From positions 31,196-95,195 of the forward strand of contig NZ_QMEX01000006.1 in the NCBI RefSeq assembly GCF_003284925.1: DNA of 64,000 nucleotides. Direction: 5' to 3'. The notes under the pieces are model-generated. The model was not told the DNA's origin, did no database searches, and saw nothing but the letters and a program-made list of their open reading frames with translations. Shown here piece by piece: positions 6,440-15,295 of this stretch (position 1 is the stretch's first letter; every line of letters begins with the position of its first letter). Made by a program: the position numbers and the translations under genes. The stretch comes from Mycolicibacter senuensis (GTDB lineage: Bacteria > Actinomycetota > Actinomycetes > Mycobacteriales > Mycobacteriaceae).

Positions 6440-7693
6440 CTACCCCGCAGCCAGCGACACGGTGTCGGTGTAGAACTGCAGGCGTTCGCGCAGCGCCCGC
6501 GGGTCGATCCCGAAGTCGGCGGCCACGTACCGGTGTTGACCCTTTCCGTGGCGGGGTTGGGCACTGTGGTGCTCAGCGATCATCGCCGTGGTGTCCGGGG
6601 CGTCCAGGTCGGCGGCGGCGTAGATCCGGCGCAGCGTCGCGTCCGGATCGGACACCAGATCCGGGTAGTGGATGTCCAGCCATGTAACATTCTGTGCCGC
6701 TGAGGATTTGCGAACTGTGACCGCGCGCCGCAGCCACAGCTCGGTCTGCTCGGTCTGGAACCGCCCGACATCGTGACCGTCGACATCATCGCTGTAGGTG
6801 GACCGGTAGGTGGCGAACAAACTCGCACCGGAGGCCACCGTCTCGACGATGTCGCGGTGTAACCAGATCACGCAGGCACCGGGATAGGTGGCGATCAGAT
6901 GTTCGAGCTCGGCGGTGTGTGCCGGCGCCTTGAGGACCCATCGTCGTCCGTCGTCGGCATCGAGAATCTGCAAGATGCGCCGGTGCTGACGGTATTCCGT
7001 GGCAAACGACTCCCCGGCCAGCCAGCGGGCATACCCGTCCAGCCGGGTGGTGGCGGTGAAGCCCCAGTTACGCAGGGTGGTGCCCATCGCCAGGACGCAT
7101 TCTTCGGCCAGGTCCGGACCGGAATCGTGGACGGCCGCCATGGTCGGGTTCAAGATGTGCAGCATCTGATGGCCGGACTCAGCGGCAGCCAATCGTTCTG
7201 TTCGCTGCTGCGGCTCCAGATCGCCGGCCAGCAGCCAGGGCGCGCCGAGTTCGGCGGGCAGCGGTGCCCGCAGTCGGGAGTCGCGACCCAGCAGCCGGAA
7301 CAAGAAGGTAGTCCCGGTGCGCCAGCCGCCGGTAATGATGACCGGTGCGCTCAGCGGCCGCTGCGCCAGGTCGGGACGCTCGCCCAGGTAGGTGTCGATC
7401 GCCGCTCGGGCACGTAGCCGTCCCACCGCGGTGCTCTGCGCGTTCTTGGCGCCCAGGGCGTTGAGCCGACCGTCTTCGGCCGCCGACCCCAGATAGTGCT
7501 CCAGGCCGGGTTTCCAGTCCGCCACCTCGCCGAACAATGCATCGCCACGTCCCCGCGAGGCCCGGTCGATCACCAGGTCTACGGCGTCGACGCCGAGCCG
7601 ATACCGCTCGGGCCGCACGGCCCGGTCCTCTTCGGCCGACCGGTAGATCTGCTGCGCCGCGGCAGTCCGCTCCGGCGCATGCCACAGGGTCAT
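6440..7693 (-). CDS. Sulfotransferase family protein
   Basis: This 417-aa protein has the PAPS-binding P-loop GGWRTGTT at residues 122-129 and the 3'-phosphate-binding region around KAPAHTAELEHLIATYPGACVIWLHRD, typical of mycobacterial Stf-like sulfotransferases. Such enzymes move sulfate from PAPS to hydroxyl groups of lipids or glycolipids. The start codon overlaps the stop of the upstream gene (ATGA, 7690-7693), so it is translated with the DUF1214-like protein. The acceptor is unknown. No signal peptide; cytosolic. Confidence 0.85.
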   Translation of the reverse strand: MTLWHAPERTAAAQQIYRSAEEDRAVRPERYRLGVDAVDLVIDRASRGRGDALFGEVADWKPGLEHYLGSAAEDGRLNALGAKNAQSTAVGRLRARAAIDTYLGERPDLAQRPLSAPVIITGGWRTGTTFLFRLLGRDSRLRAPLPAELGAPWLLAGDLEPQQRTERLAAAESGHQMLHILNPTMAAVHDSGPDLAEECVLAMGTTLRNWGFTATTRLDGYARWLAGESFATEYRQHRRILQILDADDGRRWVLKAPAHTAELEHLIATYPGACVIWLHRDIVETVASGASLFATYRSTYSDDVDGHDVGRFQTEQTELWLRRAVTVRKSSAAQNVTWLDIHYPDLVSDPDATLRRIYAAADLDAPDTTAMIAEHHSAQPRHGKGQHRYVAADFGIDPRALRERLQFYTDTVSLAAG

Positions 7694-8820
7694 CGTCGCG
7701 CCCGGATGTCGCTGCGCCGCAAACGCGTGACGGTGGGAAGCTGCGGCGTGCGGGCAGGCTGCAAGAACCGGATCACCACGATGCCCTCCGGCCGGCCCTC
7801 GGTGTCGATCCAGTCGGCGTCACTTAATTCGGGATCCTCGGTAGCCAGCACGAACCGATACCGGTTGCCGACGACGGTGGCGGTGGCTCCGGTGTAGGAG
7901 ACGCGGCGATGACGGTGGTCGAGGGAATTGAGAAATCGGCTGTAGGCCAGAATGTTCCAGTAGCGACAGTCCACCGCCTCCCCCTCGATCAACAGTGCCT
8001 CGTCTGGTGCCAGTTGCCATCCCCCGCGCAGGTAATGGATGTCGGGCTCGGTGTACACCGCCCCGCCGGTCATCTCCTCCCAGTGCCGCACCTGGTTGGG
8101 TTGGGCAAGGTCTGCCGCGGTGGCGGCGGCCCAGATTTGGGGCAGATACGTTGTCGCCGTTGCGAGTTTGGTCAGCTGGCGGGAGAACCTCTCCGGGTCG
8201 ATCGGCGCCGGTACCGGAGGTTGGGCGGCCGGTTCGATGGCACACCATCCGATGGCGTCCTGATGGACGTCATTGTGAAAGTGCCGGACCCACACCACGG
8301 TGGCGCCCGCGGGTAGATCCAGCCAATCCCCCGTCGTCGGCCGCTGACCGCCGAGACTGACCTGATAGCCGCCGGCTTCATCGAAAGTCAAGGCATCACT
8401 GTCTATCCGCGCGGCGGCCTGGGCATCGGTACCGCCGGCACCGGCATAGACCGTGATCGAGACATAGGCGGCGTCGCCACGGTTCCCGCGAATCCGGTAC
8501 CGCCCGCCGGAGCGGATGTCGGCGACCCAGTAGCGAAAATCCGGGTTGTCCATCAGGAACTTCTGCCGCCACCCGTTGAACGCGACCAACTCTGGTTTGT
8601 CCCGGTCGACCTCGAAGCGGCCCAATTGATTCGCGAACGACCGCAACAGCGCCCGGAGTCCGTCGGCGCGCTCTACCCGAGATAGCCCCGCGGTATCGGC
8701 GACCACCTGCTCCCCCGCAGCACGCATGGCGTCGACCAGGCGGCGCCAGGCGACGGCCTCGGGGCTTGGCGGTTCGGTAAGTCCGTCGTGCGCTGACGCG
8801 CGGGCTTCATCGCCTGACAC
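7690..8820 (-). CDS. DUF1214-like conserved protein coupled to sulfotransferase
   Basis: A 376-aa protein. The C-terminal part (about 270-365) has the DUF1214-type pattern: YWNILAYSRFLNSLDHRHRR, then a VLATEDPE strand and a final WIDTEGRPEGIVVIRFLQP. The middle region RYRIRGNRGDAAYVSITVYAG resembles the beta-rich part of the same family. Function is unknown. In mycobacteria such proteins often sit next to sulfotransferase genes, from memory, and here the 4-base overlap supports a joint role. The start at 8820 is the most upstream ATG. Confidence 0.7.
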   Translation of the reverse strand: MSGDEARASAHDGLTEPPSPEAVAWRRLVDAMRAAGEQVVADTAGLSRVERADGLRALLRSFANQLGRFEVDRDKPELVAFNGWRQKFLMDNPDFRYWVADIRSGGRYRIRGNRGDAAYVSITVYAGAGGTDAQAAARIDSDALTFDEAGGYQVSLGGQRPTTGDWLDLPAGATVVWVRHFHNDVHQDAIGWCAIEPAAQPPVPAPIDPERFSRQLTKLATATTYLPQIWAAATAADLAQPNQVRHWEEMTGGAVYTEPDIHYLRGGWQLAPDEALLIEGEAVDCRYWNILAYSRFLNSLDHRHRRVSYTGATATVVGNRYRFVLATEDPELSDADWIDTEGRPEGIVVIRFLQPARTPQLPTVTRLRRSDIRARR

Positions 8821-8906
8821 CGTGAAACACTATCGTGCTGGAGTGTCACCGGCGCCATGTTTCAGACCACAGCGCTATCGCGCCCCTCGGCACCGCCGGA
8901 GCCGGC

Positions 8907-9305
8907 TCACTGTGGCTGACACTTGGTCAGCACCAGTACGGCCTCGTTGTACGGGAACAGCAGGTATAGCGGCCGCGAAAGCGGTTTGACGGTGTGAGCG
9001 GCTTGGGCCTTGCTGAGTATGCGCGGCTTGGCGACCTGGTGGGTGCGGCCGTGCTTCCGGATGGCGGCCGAGCCATGGACCAGAACGTTGCGGACCCAGT
9101 GCGTCGTAGGTCCGTAGCCGATGAGCAGGGCGTACCCGTCGGCGGTATCGAAAACGAGCAGCGGTGTGCGGTAACGGTTTCCGGTTCGATGCCCGGTATG
9201 TTCCAGTATTCCCAGGGCGGGCATGCGACCTACGACACGCAGCGCCGCCCGGTTGGTGAAGCGGCGATTGAATCGAGCAACCGAGCGCCCAACGCGCATC
9301 GTCAC
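8907..9305 (-). CDS. Ddn-like F420-dependent nitroreductase-family protein
   Basis: This 132-aa protein belongs to the deazaflavin (F420)-dependent nitroreductase family. The signature GHRTGNRYRTPLLVF (about residues 38-52) and the strand YALLIGYG...HWVRNVLVHGSAAI are family hallmarks. Members reduce quinones or nitro compounds with F420H2, or bind related flavins. It is followed on the minus strand by the DUF1214-like and sulfotransferase genes after an 86-base gap and preceded by a TetR gene, so shared regulation is possible. Confidence 0.85.
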   Translation of the reverse strand: MTMRVGRSVARFNRRFTNRAALRVVGRMPALGILEHTGHRTGNRYRTPLLVFDTADGYALLIGYGPTTHWVRNVLVHGSAAIRKHGRTHQVAKPRILSKAQAAHTVKPLSRPLYLLFPYNEAVLVLTKCQPQ

Positions 9306-9354
9306 CTCCTGTTCGGCCGGTCAGTGGCGCGGTGAGCGCACAACCCAGACCCCA

Positions 9355-9987
9355 TCAGCGTGCCCGCAGGCCATCCAGCAGTGCGTTCAATGCCTTGGCG
9401 CCTTCGTCGCGTGCGCCGCGCTGATCGGTTGCGTTGGCGACGAACAGTGCCGTCTCGTTGGCGGCGACCAGCAGGATGTGAGCCAAAACCGCTACCGGTA
9501 GGCCCGCTGTCAGCTCACCTTCGTCGATCGCGCGTTCGAGCATCATGCGGAGCGCCCCGACACCGTAGCGATTTTCCAGCTCCCGCCACCTGGCCCAGCC
9601 CAGCACAGCCGGACCATCGATCAGCAGGATGCGTTGCACGTGCGGAGCCAAGGATGCGTCCAGGAACCCGGCCAGTCCCTGGCGCAGCTGGTTCAACACC
9701 CCGTCAGCAGGGTCGTTCAGGCTGGTGGCGCCCGCCAACACCAGCTCCTCCTCGACGGCGATGAACACCGCCTCGAACAGCGCCCGTTTGTCGGCGAAAT
9801 GGTGGTACAGGGCACCCCGGGTGCCCACACCGGCAGCGTGCGCGATCTCCTCGGTGCCGGTTCGGTGATAGCCCTTCTCGACGAACAACTGCCGAGCGGC
9901 ATCCACGAGCGCCGCGCGGGTCGCCTCGGCTTGCGCCGCACGTCGTGCCTTGGAATCCAATGGTTCCCGCTCGTGCACGGCCCACAT
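9355..9987 (-). CDS. TetR-family regulator of the neighbouring MFS exporter
   Basis: The N-terminal HTH is clear: ALVDAARQLFVEKGYHRTGTEEIAHAAGVGTRGALYHHFADKRALFEAV. The C-terminal ligand domain shares the pattern LIDGPAVLGWARWRELENRYGVGALR seen in many actinobacterial TetR proteins. I place the start at ATG 9987, giving 210 aa; an upstream ATG at 10026 would add 13 residues without family character. It is divergent from an MFS drug-exporter gene, and a near-perfect palindrome lies between them. This is the usual layout for a repressor of an efflux pump that responds to the exported compound. Confidence 0.88.
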   Translation of the reverse strand: MWAVHEREPLDSKARRAAQAEATRAALVDAARQLFVEKGYHRTGTEEIAHAAGVGTRGALYHHFADKRALFEAVFIAVEEELVLAGATSLNDPADGVLNQLRQGLAGFLDASLAPHVQRILLIDGPAVLGWARWRELENRYGVGALRMMLERAIDEGELTAGLPVAVLAHILLVAANETALFVANATDQRGARDEGAKALNALLDGLRAR

Positions 9988-10026
9988 CCTATTGCACACC
10001 GCCAACCGGTGACCTACAGTCTGCAT

Positions 10027-10048
10027 GTCACATGCAGCTGTATGTGAC
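10027..10048. promoter_or_regulatory. TetR operator candidate
   Basis: A 22-base inverted repeat with arms GTCACAT and ATGTGAC around the palindromic centre CAGCTG; only one base pair of the dyad is mismatched. It lies between the divergent TetR and MFS genes, 40 bases before the TetR start chosen here and 129 bases before the MFS start. Confidence 0.65.
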
Positions 10049-10176
10049 GGTGCCGAGCGCTACCGGTAGATCCCTTGGAGGTCCACGATGCCCCGGCCTT
10101 GCGATGTGGTCCGCGACATCAATTGCTTTCAACGCCACGGTATTTCCGCATTCATACCCGCTCCACCCGTCGCACA

Positions 10177-11800
10177 ATGAGCTCACCGACCACGACACGC
10201 GGCGATCAGAAACCGCCGGTCTCCCCCGATCGCCCGGATCCGCCCCCGGCCATCTCGAGGCGGGCCCGGCTTTGGCTGCTGACCGTCTGCTGCCTGGGCG
10301 TGCTCATGGTCATGTCGTCGATGGTGGCCCTCAACGCCGCGCTCGGCGCCATCGCGACCGAGACCATGGCCACGCAACACCAACTCACCTGGATCGTCGA
10401 CGCCTACACCCTGGTGATGGCATGCCTGCTGCTGCCGGCCGGCGCACTGGGCGACCGGTACGGGCGTCGTGGCGCACTGCTCATCGGCTTGGCGATCTTC
10501 GGCACAGCCTCGCTGGCACCGATCTTCATCGACACCCCCACCGCACTGATCGCCGCCCGGGCGGTCACCGGAGTCGGCGCCGCAGCCATCCTCCCCGCCA
10601 CATTGTCACTACTGACCTCGGCGTACCCGGCCGACGAACGCAACAAGGCGATCGGTATCTGGGCCGGCGCATGCGCAGCCAGTGCGCTGGTCGGAGTCAC
10701 GGGCTGCGATCCTCACCCAGTTCGGGCCCTGGCAGCTCATCTTCTGGTCCTTCGTCGGAGCCTCGGCGCTGCTGTTCGTGCTTGGTTTCACGATCACATC
10801 CTCCAAGGACGCCGAGTCGACGCCGCTCGACTACCGGGGCGCGGTTCTCATCGCCACCGCGGTGGCGGCGTTTGTCTATGGCGTGATCGAGGCCCCACTT
10901 TTGGGCTGGGGCCACCCGCTGGTCTCCTGCTGCCTGGGCGGCGGCGTTGTGCTGGCACTGCTCTTCGGCGTAGTCGAACTGCGCCGGCCGCACCCGCTGC
11001 TCGACATCCGAGTGTTCGTACGGCCCGAAATGCTCACCGGCTCAATCACAATGACCACACTGTTCTTTGCGATCTTCGGCTTCTTCTTCCTGTCCATGCA
11101 ACATCTACAACTCGTCATGGGCTACAGCCCGCTGCGCACCGCGATGGCGTTGACTCCCCTGGCCGTACCGCTGCTCACCCTTTCGGTGCTGACAAGCTGG
11201 TACCTGCCCCGGCTCGGGCTACGGGTGTCGCTCGCGGGCGGCCTGGCGATCCTGGGTTTCGGGCTGCTGTCCATGCGCAACCTCGAAGTCGGATCACCCT
11301 ACGTCGACCTGGCCTGGCCGATATGCGTCATCGCCACCGGCCTGGGCCTGTGCAACGCCCCCGGGACCTCCGCGATCACCGGCTCCGTCCCGCTGAACAA
11401 GCAAGGCGTCGCCTCAGCTATCAACGACACCACCCGCGAGCTCGGCGGGGCGCTCGGCATCGCGCTGGCAGGCTCAGTGCTGGCAGCCGGATACAGCAGC
11501 GCACTGGCACCCAGCACCGTGGCGCTGCCACCGCGCATCAGCGAGTCCGCCGGCGGTTCGCTGGCCCAGGCTCTGGTCATCGCCGAACAGCTCGGGCCCG
11601 CCGGACGCGACCTGGCAACCCACGCCAAGATCGCCTTCCTGCACGCCATGGACGCCTCCCTACTCATGCTCGGCATCGTCGTGCTGATCGTCGCATCCTT
11701 CACCGCCATCTGGGCACCCGGTCGCGATGGACGGCAACTCGCCGCACTTCGCCCGACAACCGGTAGACACCGGCTCAAGTCGAACCACCGGTGTAGGTGA
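10177..11800 (+). pseudogene. MFS drug exporter (EmrB/QacA type), frameshifted
   Basis: Two frames together encode a 14-helix major facilitator exporter of about 541 residues. The first part (10177 to about 10705) contains TLVMACLLLPAGALGDRYGRRG (motif A) and reaches GIWAGACAASALVG in helix 5. The rest continues one frame over from about 10700 with AILTQFGPWQLIFWSF and runs to 11800. Removing one base near GGG at 10701-10703 would restore one frame through the conserved helix-5 region. The break may be a real mutation or a sequencing error. The gene faces a TetR regulator with a palindromic operator, so it would be a regulated efflux pump if intact. Confidence 0.8.
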
Positions 11801-11815
11801 CGACGCCCAGCGGTT

Positions 11816-12161
11816 TCAGTGTGCGCCAAGCGGTTCCGCTGCCGCGGGGATGGCGTTGTCGATGAGGACAGCGGCGATGGCGGCAGCAGTGGCGAAGCTC
11901 TCGGAGTTGAGGACGCGGTTGCGTGCTGAGGCGCCGTCGAGCAGCAGTGCCAGCTGCTCGCCGAGTTGGTCGGGGTCGGTGGCGCCGGCCTCGCGCGCGG
12001 TTTCGCTGAGCCGAGCGGCAAAGGGTTTCTTGTAGTCGCGGGCGTGCAGGCGGGCCGGGTGATCGGCCGGAACGTGACCGGCGGGTGTTTTTGTCGGCCC
12101 CGCCATGAATGCAGTCGACGAAGTACTCCAAGGTTTCGCGATGTGGGGCGAACGCGGTCAT
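11816..12161 (-). pseudogene. Truncated/fused TetR-family remnant
   Basis: One frame (to 11816) gives the C-terminal half of a TetR regulator: DHPARLHARDYKKPFAARLS, then an EAGATDPDQLGEQLALLLDG helix. The N-terminal HTH is missing. A different frame starting at ATG 12161, preceded by the strong site AGGAGG, gives MTAFAPHRETLEYFVDCIHG and then loses family character. So a gene start and a TetR tail seem to have been joined by a deletion that also shifted the frame. It lies 36 bases after the SDR gene on the same strand. Confidence 0.6.
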
Positions 12162-12197
12162 GAATCCTCCTGGGAATAGGTGTGATCGGCCGCGCGG

Positions 12198-13142
12198 CTA
12201 TGCCGTCAGCCGGCCGGGGAAGTAGTTCCCGTTGTCCAGATCGGCGAGCAGCCTGCGTTGAGTGGGTTCCCAGCCGAGGGTTCGGCGCGTAATGAGGTTG
12301 GAGGCCGGAAGGTCCAGTGTGACCAGATTCGTGAACGTGCCGAAGTATCCCGGCAGCATCAGTTCATCCACCGGAACGCTCACGACGGGCAGGCCCAGCC
12401 GGCCGCCAATGGCCTCGGCAATCTCCCGGAACGGGATACCCGCGTCTTCCACCGCGTGCCAGTAGCTGCCGGCCGGGCCCTTTTCCAGCGCCAAGCGGAA
12501 CAGGCTGGCGACGTCGCAGATATGCACGGCCCCCCAGAGGTTCTCGCCGTCGCCGGGGTAGCCGACGATGCCCTTCTCTTTCGCGAGCGCGATCACCCCC
12601 GGCAGGAAGCCGGAGCGATCTGTCGTGCTGTGCGCGATGGTGGGCAATCGCACGATCGAAGACCTCACTCCCCGATCGGCGAGGCCGATTACGGCAAGTT
12701 CCACAGCGTTGCGGAAACGCAGGGTGCCGCGGTATTCGTCCCCACCGGGTAAGGCCGGGTCCGCCTCGGTGGCCGGACGCCCCAGGTGCCCGGGCGAAGC
12801 CATGCTGCCCGCCGCGACCAGTGGCTTCCCGGTTCCCGCAAGTGCCTCGCCGTAGGCGAGGATGACCGGTACCTCCGCGGCGGTCACGGCGTCGATCCCG
12901 CCGAACGGCAGCAGGTCTTGGCGGTGCGCGACGTGGATCACCCCGTCGGAGCTCGCGGCCGCCTCCTTGAGCCCGTCGAGATCTTCAAGGCTGCCGCGGC
13001 GGACCTTCGCGCCGAGCGCGGTCAGGGCCGCGGCTGCCGTGTCCGACCGGGCCAGGCCGGTGACCTCGTGCCCGGCGGCGACGAGTTCGGGGATGATGTA
13101 CGAACCGGAGTGGCCGGTCCCGCCGGCGACGAAAATACGCAT
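12198..13142 (-). CDS. NAD(P)-dependent extended SDR (epimerase-like)
   Basis: This 314-aa protein begins with a Rossmann motif, VAGGTGHSG (residues 5-13), and follows the extended SDR pattern with SSDGVIHVAH, a substrate domain after about residue 180, and a C-terminal GWEPTQ motif seen in NAD-dependent epimerase/dehydratase proteins. The usual YxxxK pair is not evident; near the expected place the sequence reads EYRGTLRFRN, so it may be a binding or atypical reductase. It is 53 bases downstream of the F420/NADP-binding gene on the same strand and probably shares MarR control. Confidence 0.82.
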   Translation of the reverse strand: MRIFVAGGTGHSGSYIIPELVAAGHEVTGLARSDTAAAALTALGAKVRRGSLEDLDGLKEAAASSDGVIHVAHRQDLLPFGGIDAVTAAEVPVILAYGEALAGTGKPLVAAGSMASPGHLGRPATEADPALPGGDEYRGTLRFRNAVELAVIGLADRGVRSSIVRLPTIAHSTTDRSGFLPGVIALAKEKGIVGYPGDGENLWGAVHICDVASLFRLALEKGPAGSYWHAVEDAGIPFREIAEAIGGRLGLPVVSVPVDELMLPGYFGTFTNLVTLDLPASNLITRRTLGWEPTQRRLLADLDNGNYFPGRLTA

Positions 13143-13195
13143 GTGACTGTCCTTTTCAATGGAGGTGCAAGGGGTGGTTGTGCTCGGGCGGTCGC

Positions 13196-13825
13196 TCAGC
13201 TGAGAACGTTGGCGCCGACGAAGAAGTCGGTGTGCTTGATGGAGTGGTTGAGAAGGCTTAGCTCCAGCAGGCCGACATTCTCAAGTGCCCGCGCCATCGA
13301 CAGCGGCCCGGCGTCCAGCGGACGCAGTCCCAGGCTCTCGATGAAGTCCGACACGCGCGCCTTGGCCGACGCGTCGTCGCCGGCAATGAACACGTCAGCC
13401 CGGCGACCGTGAGCTGGGCTGTCCGCCACAACGTTGGCGAACAAAGTGTTGAACGCCTTGACGACATCCGCGCCGGCGGGGGCGGCCTCGGCGATCTCCT
13501 GCGCGCCGGAACTGCCTTCGGGGGTGACAAAGCCCGTCAGATCGGGGGTGACGGGGTTGGTGATGTCGACGACGACCTTGCCGCGCAAAGCATCCCCGTA
13601 CTCGCTGACCACCGCTGCTGCGCTGGCGTACGGCACGGCCAGGATGACGATATCGCCGGCCGGGGCGGTCGCAGCCGTCCCGACGGTGGCGCCGAGCGCG
13701 GCGGCCAATTCCTTGGTTTTGACCGGGTCGCGGCCGATGATCTCGACTTCGTTGCCGCCGGCGAGCGCCCGGCCGGCCAGCGCGCCGGCCATGTTCCCCA
13801 GGCCGATGATGCTGATGCTGTTCAT
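13196..13825 (-). CDS. NADPH:F420 reductase-like NAD(P)-binding protein
   Basis: A 209-aa protein with the N-terminal dinucleotide fold IIGLGNMAGALAGRAL (about residues 6-21) and the patterns DIVILAVPYASAAAVV, VVDITNPVTPD and VVKAFNTLFANV, which fit the F420-dependent NADP reductase / YrbD-like reductase group. It may move hydride between NADP and F420 or another carrier. The ATG at 13825 is chosen because the fold starts there. It is divergent from a MarR gene and upstream of an SDR gene, which suggests a small redox operon. Confidence 0.82.
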   Translation of the reverse strand: MNSISIIGLGNMAGALAGRALAGGNEVEIIGRDPVKTKELAAALGATVGTAATAPAGDIVILAVPYASAAAVVSEYGDALRGKVVVDITNPVTPDLTGFVTPEGSSGAQEIAEAAPAGADVVKAFNTLFANVVADSPAHGRRADVFIAGDDASAKARVSDFIESLGLRPLDAGPLSMARALENVGLLELSLLNHSIKHTDFFVGANVLS

Positions 13826-13857
13826 GAGATATCCCGTCTTGGCCGACGAATCAAAAG

Positions 13858-13902
13858 GTTGATTCATCAACTTTAGACGCACTTTGGATGATTCGTCAAC
13901 CA
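13858..13902. promoter_or_regulatory. MarR operator region with two similar dyads
   Basis: GTTGATTCATCAAC (13858-13871) has perfect 6-base arms. A second related site, GATGATTCGTCAAC, lies at about 13887-13900. Both fall between the divergent reductase and MarR genes and are the expected place for autorepression. Confidence 0.5.
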
Positions 13903-13921
13903 ACTGGGGTAGCATCTGTGG

Positions 13922-14404
13922 ATGGAACCGAACTGGCTGAAACCTCGTGAAAGCCGCGCCTGGCGAGCGTTCATAGACGCCAACCAACAGATCGAAGCCC
14001 ACTTGAGCCGGCGCTTGCTGGAGGCCGGCCTGTCCGGGGCCGACTACTCGGTCCTGGCGGCGCTCTCTGCTGTCGACGAAGATCGCATGTCCGCCCGCCA
14101 GTTGAGCCAGACGCTGGGCTGGGAGAAGAGCCGTCTCTCCCATCAGGTACGGCGCATGCAGAAAGACGGGCTGGTCGGCCGCGAGCCCAACCCCGACGAC
14201 GCCCGCAGCACCATGGTCTGTCTGCTGCCGGCCGGCCGCGCCGCGATCGAGAAGGCCGCACCCGGACACGTGCACGACGTCCGCCGGAACTTCATCGACC
14301 TGTTCACCCCGGCTGAGCTCGACACGCTCGCCGCCCTCAACGAACGAATCCTGCACCACCTGGCCACACACCGCGACTCCCCCATCGCCGCGAAGCCTTC
14401 ATAA
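13922..14404 (+). CDS. MarR-family transcriptional regulator
   Basis: This 160-aa protein has the MarR winged helix: SARQLSQTLGWEKSRLSHQVRRMQKDGLVGREPNPDDARSTMV, with the wing Asp-Arg pair (DDARS). MarR proteins repress adjacent genes and are released by small phenolic or oxidising ligands. It is divergent from the NADP-binding reductase and SDR, and two similar dyads occupy the 96-base gap, so it most likely controls that operon and itself. Confidence 0.9.
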   Translation: MEPNWLKPRESRAWRAFIDANQQIEAHLSRRLLEAGLSGADYSVLAALSAVDEDRMSARQLSQTLGWEKSRLSHQVRRMQKDGLVGREPNPDDARSTMVCLLPAGRAAIEKAAPGHVHDVRRNFIDLFTPAELDTLAALNERILHHLATHRDSPIAAKPS

Positions 14405-14413
14405 GTCCTGCCG

Positions 14414-14710
14414 ATGGCGGCCCTGCATCTGGGCCCCGCGCTGTCAGCCTCCGAGCGGCAGTACCTGACGTGCGACGCCACCTGTGAGGTCTGGTTCGAA
14501 CGCGAGGGTGAGGTCATCGGTTGCGGTCGCTCGACCCGCACCGTCGGCCGACGGCTCCGCCGCGCCCTGGAGCACCGTCACCGCACGTGCGCTGTTCCTG
14601 GTTGTGGCGCCGGCCGCGGTCTGCACGCCCATCACATCCGGCACTGGGAGGACGGTGGCGCGACCGAACTGAGCAACCTGGTGCCGCAGGCGCCACCGAC
14701 GGTCAACTGA
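14414..14710 (+). pseudogene. 13E12-repeat (DUF222/HNH) gene fragment
   Basis: The frame encodes the C-terminal HNH part of a 13E12 family protein: LTCDATCEVWFEREGEVIGC, GRSTRTVGRRLRRALEHRHRTCAVPGC and LHAHHIRHWEDGGATELSNL. The DUF222 domain that normally precedes it is absent, and the last Cys/His cluster after SNL is lost through a change of frame. 13E12 genes are multicopy repeats in mycobacteria, and in M. tuberculosis they serve as targets for prophage-like element integration. This is a broken copy. Confidence 0.75.
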
Positions 14711-14754
14711 AGTCCGGCTACCGACGGGACCTGATCCGGCCGTCACCCGCGACA

Positions 14755-15183
14755 TCAACTGCACAGATATTGTCTGTTGAGCACACAGTTCACCGGTGGC
14801 GAGTACGTCCCGGACAGCACACCCCGGAAACCACCGGTGGCCGAACCACCCGGCGCGATGATGCGATTCCAATTGGCGGGGCCGACAACATAGTGCGTAC
14901 CCGAGCGTGCAAAGGTGCTGCTCCAGCTGTGCGAGATGGACTGTCCCACCGGCAGGTCGAATTCAAGCCGCCAATCGGCGAGCGGCGCGGCGCTCCTGTT
15001 CGTGATGACGAAGCGGGCAATGAAACCGGTCTGCCACGTCGAGGTCACCGACAGCGTCGCGCTGGCGGCGGCCGCATGCGCCACAGCGGTGGCGGCCAGT
15101 CCCAGGATGACAACCAGCAATACCGACGCGCCGACGTGAAGCGCAGTACGTAAGCGCTTCGTGCGCCTGTCCAGCCGGCCCAT
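14755..15183 (-). CDS. Secreted cellulose-binding (CBM2) domain protein
   Basis: A 142-aa protein with a signal peptide or N-terminal anchor (about residues 10-38, ending AHAAAASA) followed by a complete CBM2 fold of ~100 residues: TWQTGFIARFVITNRSAAPL, ADWRLEFDLPVGQSISHSW, then a final PPVNCVLNRQYLC. The exposed Trp residues that stack on cellulose are present. There is no catalytic domain. M. tuberculosis Rv1987 is, from memory, a protein of the same size and architecture annotated as a possible chitinase. A role in binding plant or biofilm cellulose is inferred. Confidence 0.82.
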   Translation of the reverse strand: MGRLDRRTKRLRTALHVGASVLLVVILGLAATAVAHAAAASATLSVTSTWQTGFIARFVITNRSAAPLADWRLEFDLPVGQSISHSWSSTFARSGTHYVVGPANWNRIIAPGGSATGGFRGVLSGTYSPPVNCVLNRQYLCS

Positions 15184-15295
15184 AGCAGCAGACCGTAGAT
15201 CCGCACAGCCGATCTCGGCCGTCGCGGCACGGCGAAGCTGCCGGACGTTATCTGAACCGACATCGTCACGAAATCTTCGCCCCATAGCCGGCAAC

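Noticed and set aside
10682..11800. Second half of the MFS exporter as an independent gene
   Set aside because: It begins mid-fold in the helix-5 region and has no plausible start; it is best read as part of a frameshifted exporter.
13826..14371. Upstream extension of the NADP-binding reductase through the MarR gene
   Set aside because: The Rossmann fold starts at 13825, and the extension lies antisense to a clear MarR gene.
14414..14710. Phage attachment site at the 13E12 fragment
   Set aside because: 13E12 repeats can be integration targets, but no integrase, phage genes or duplicated core are seen here.
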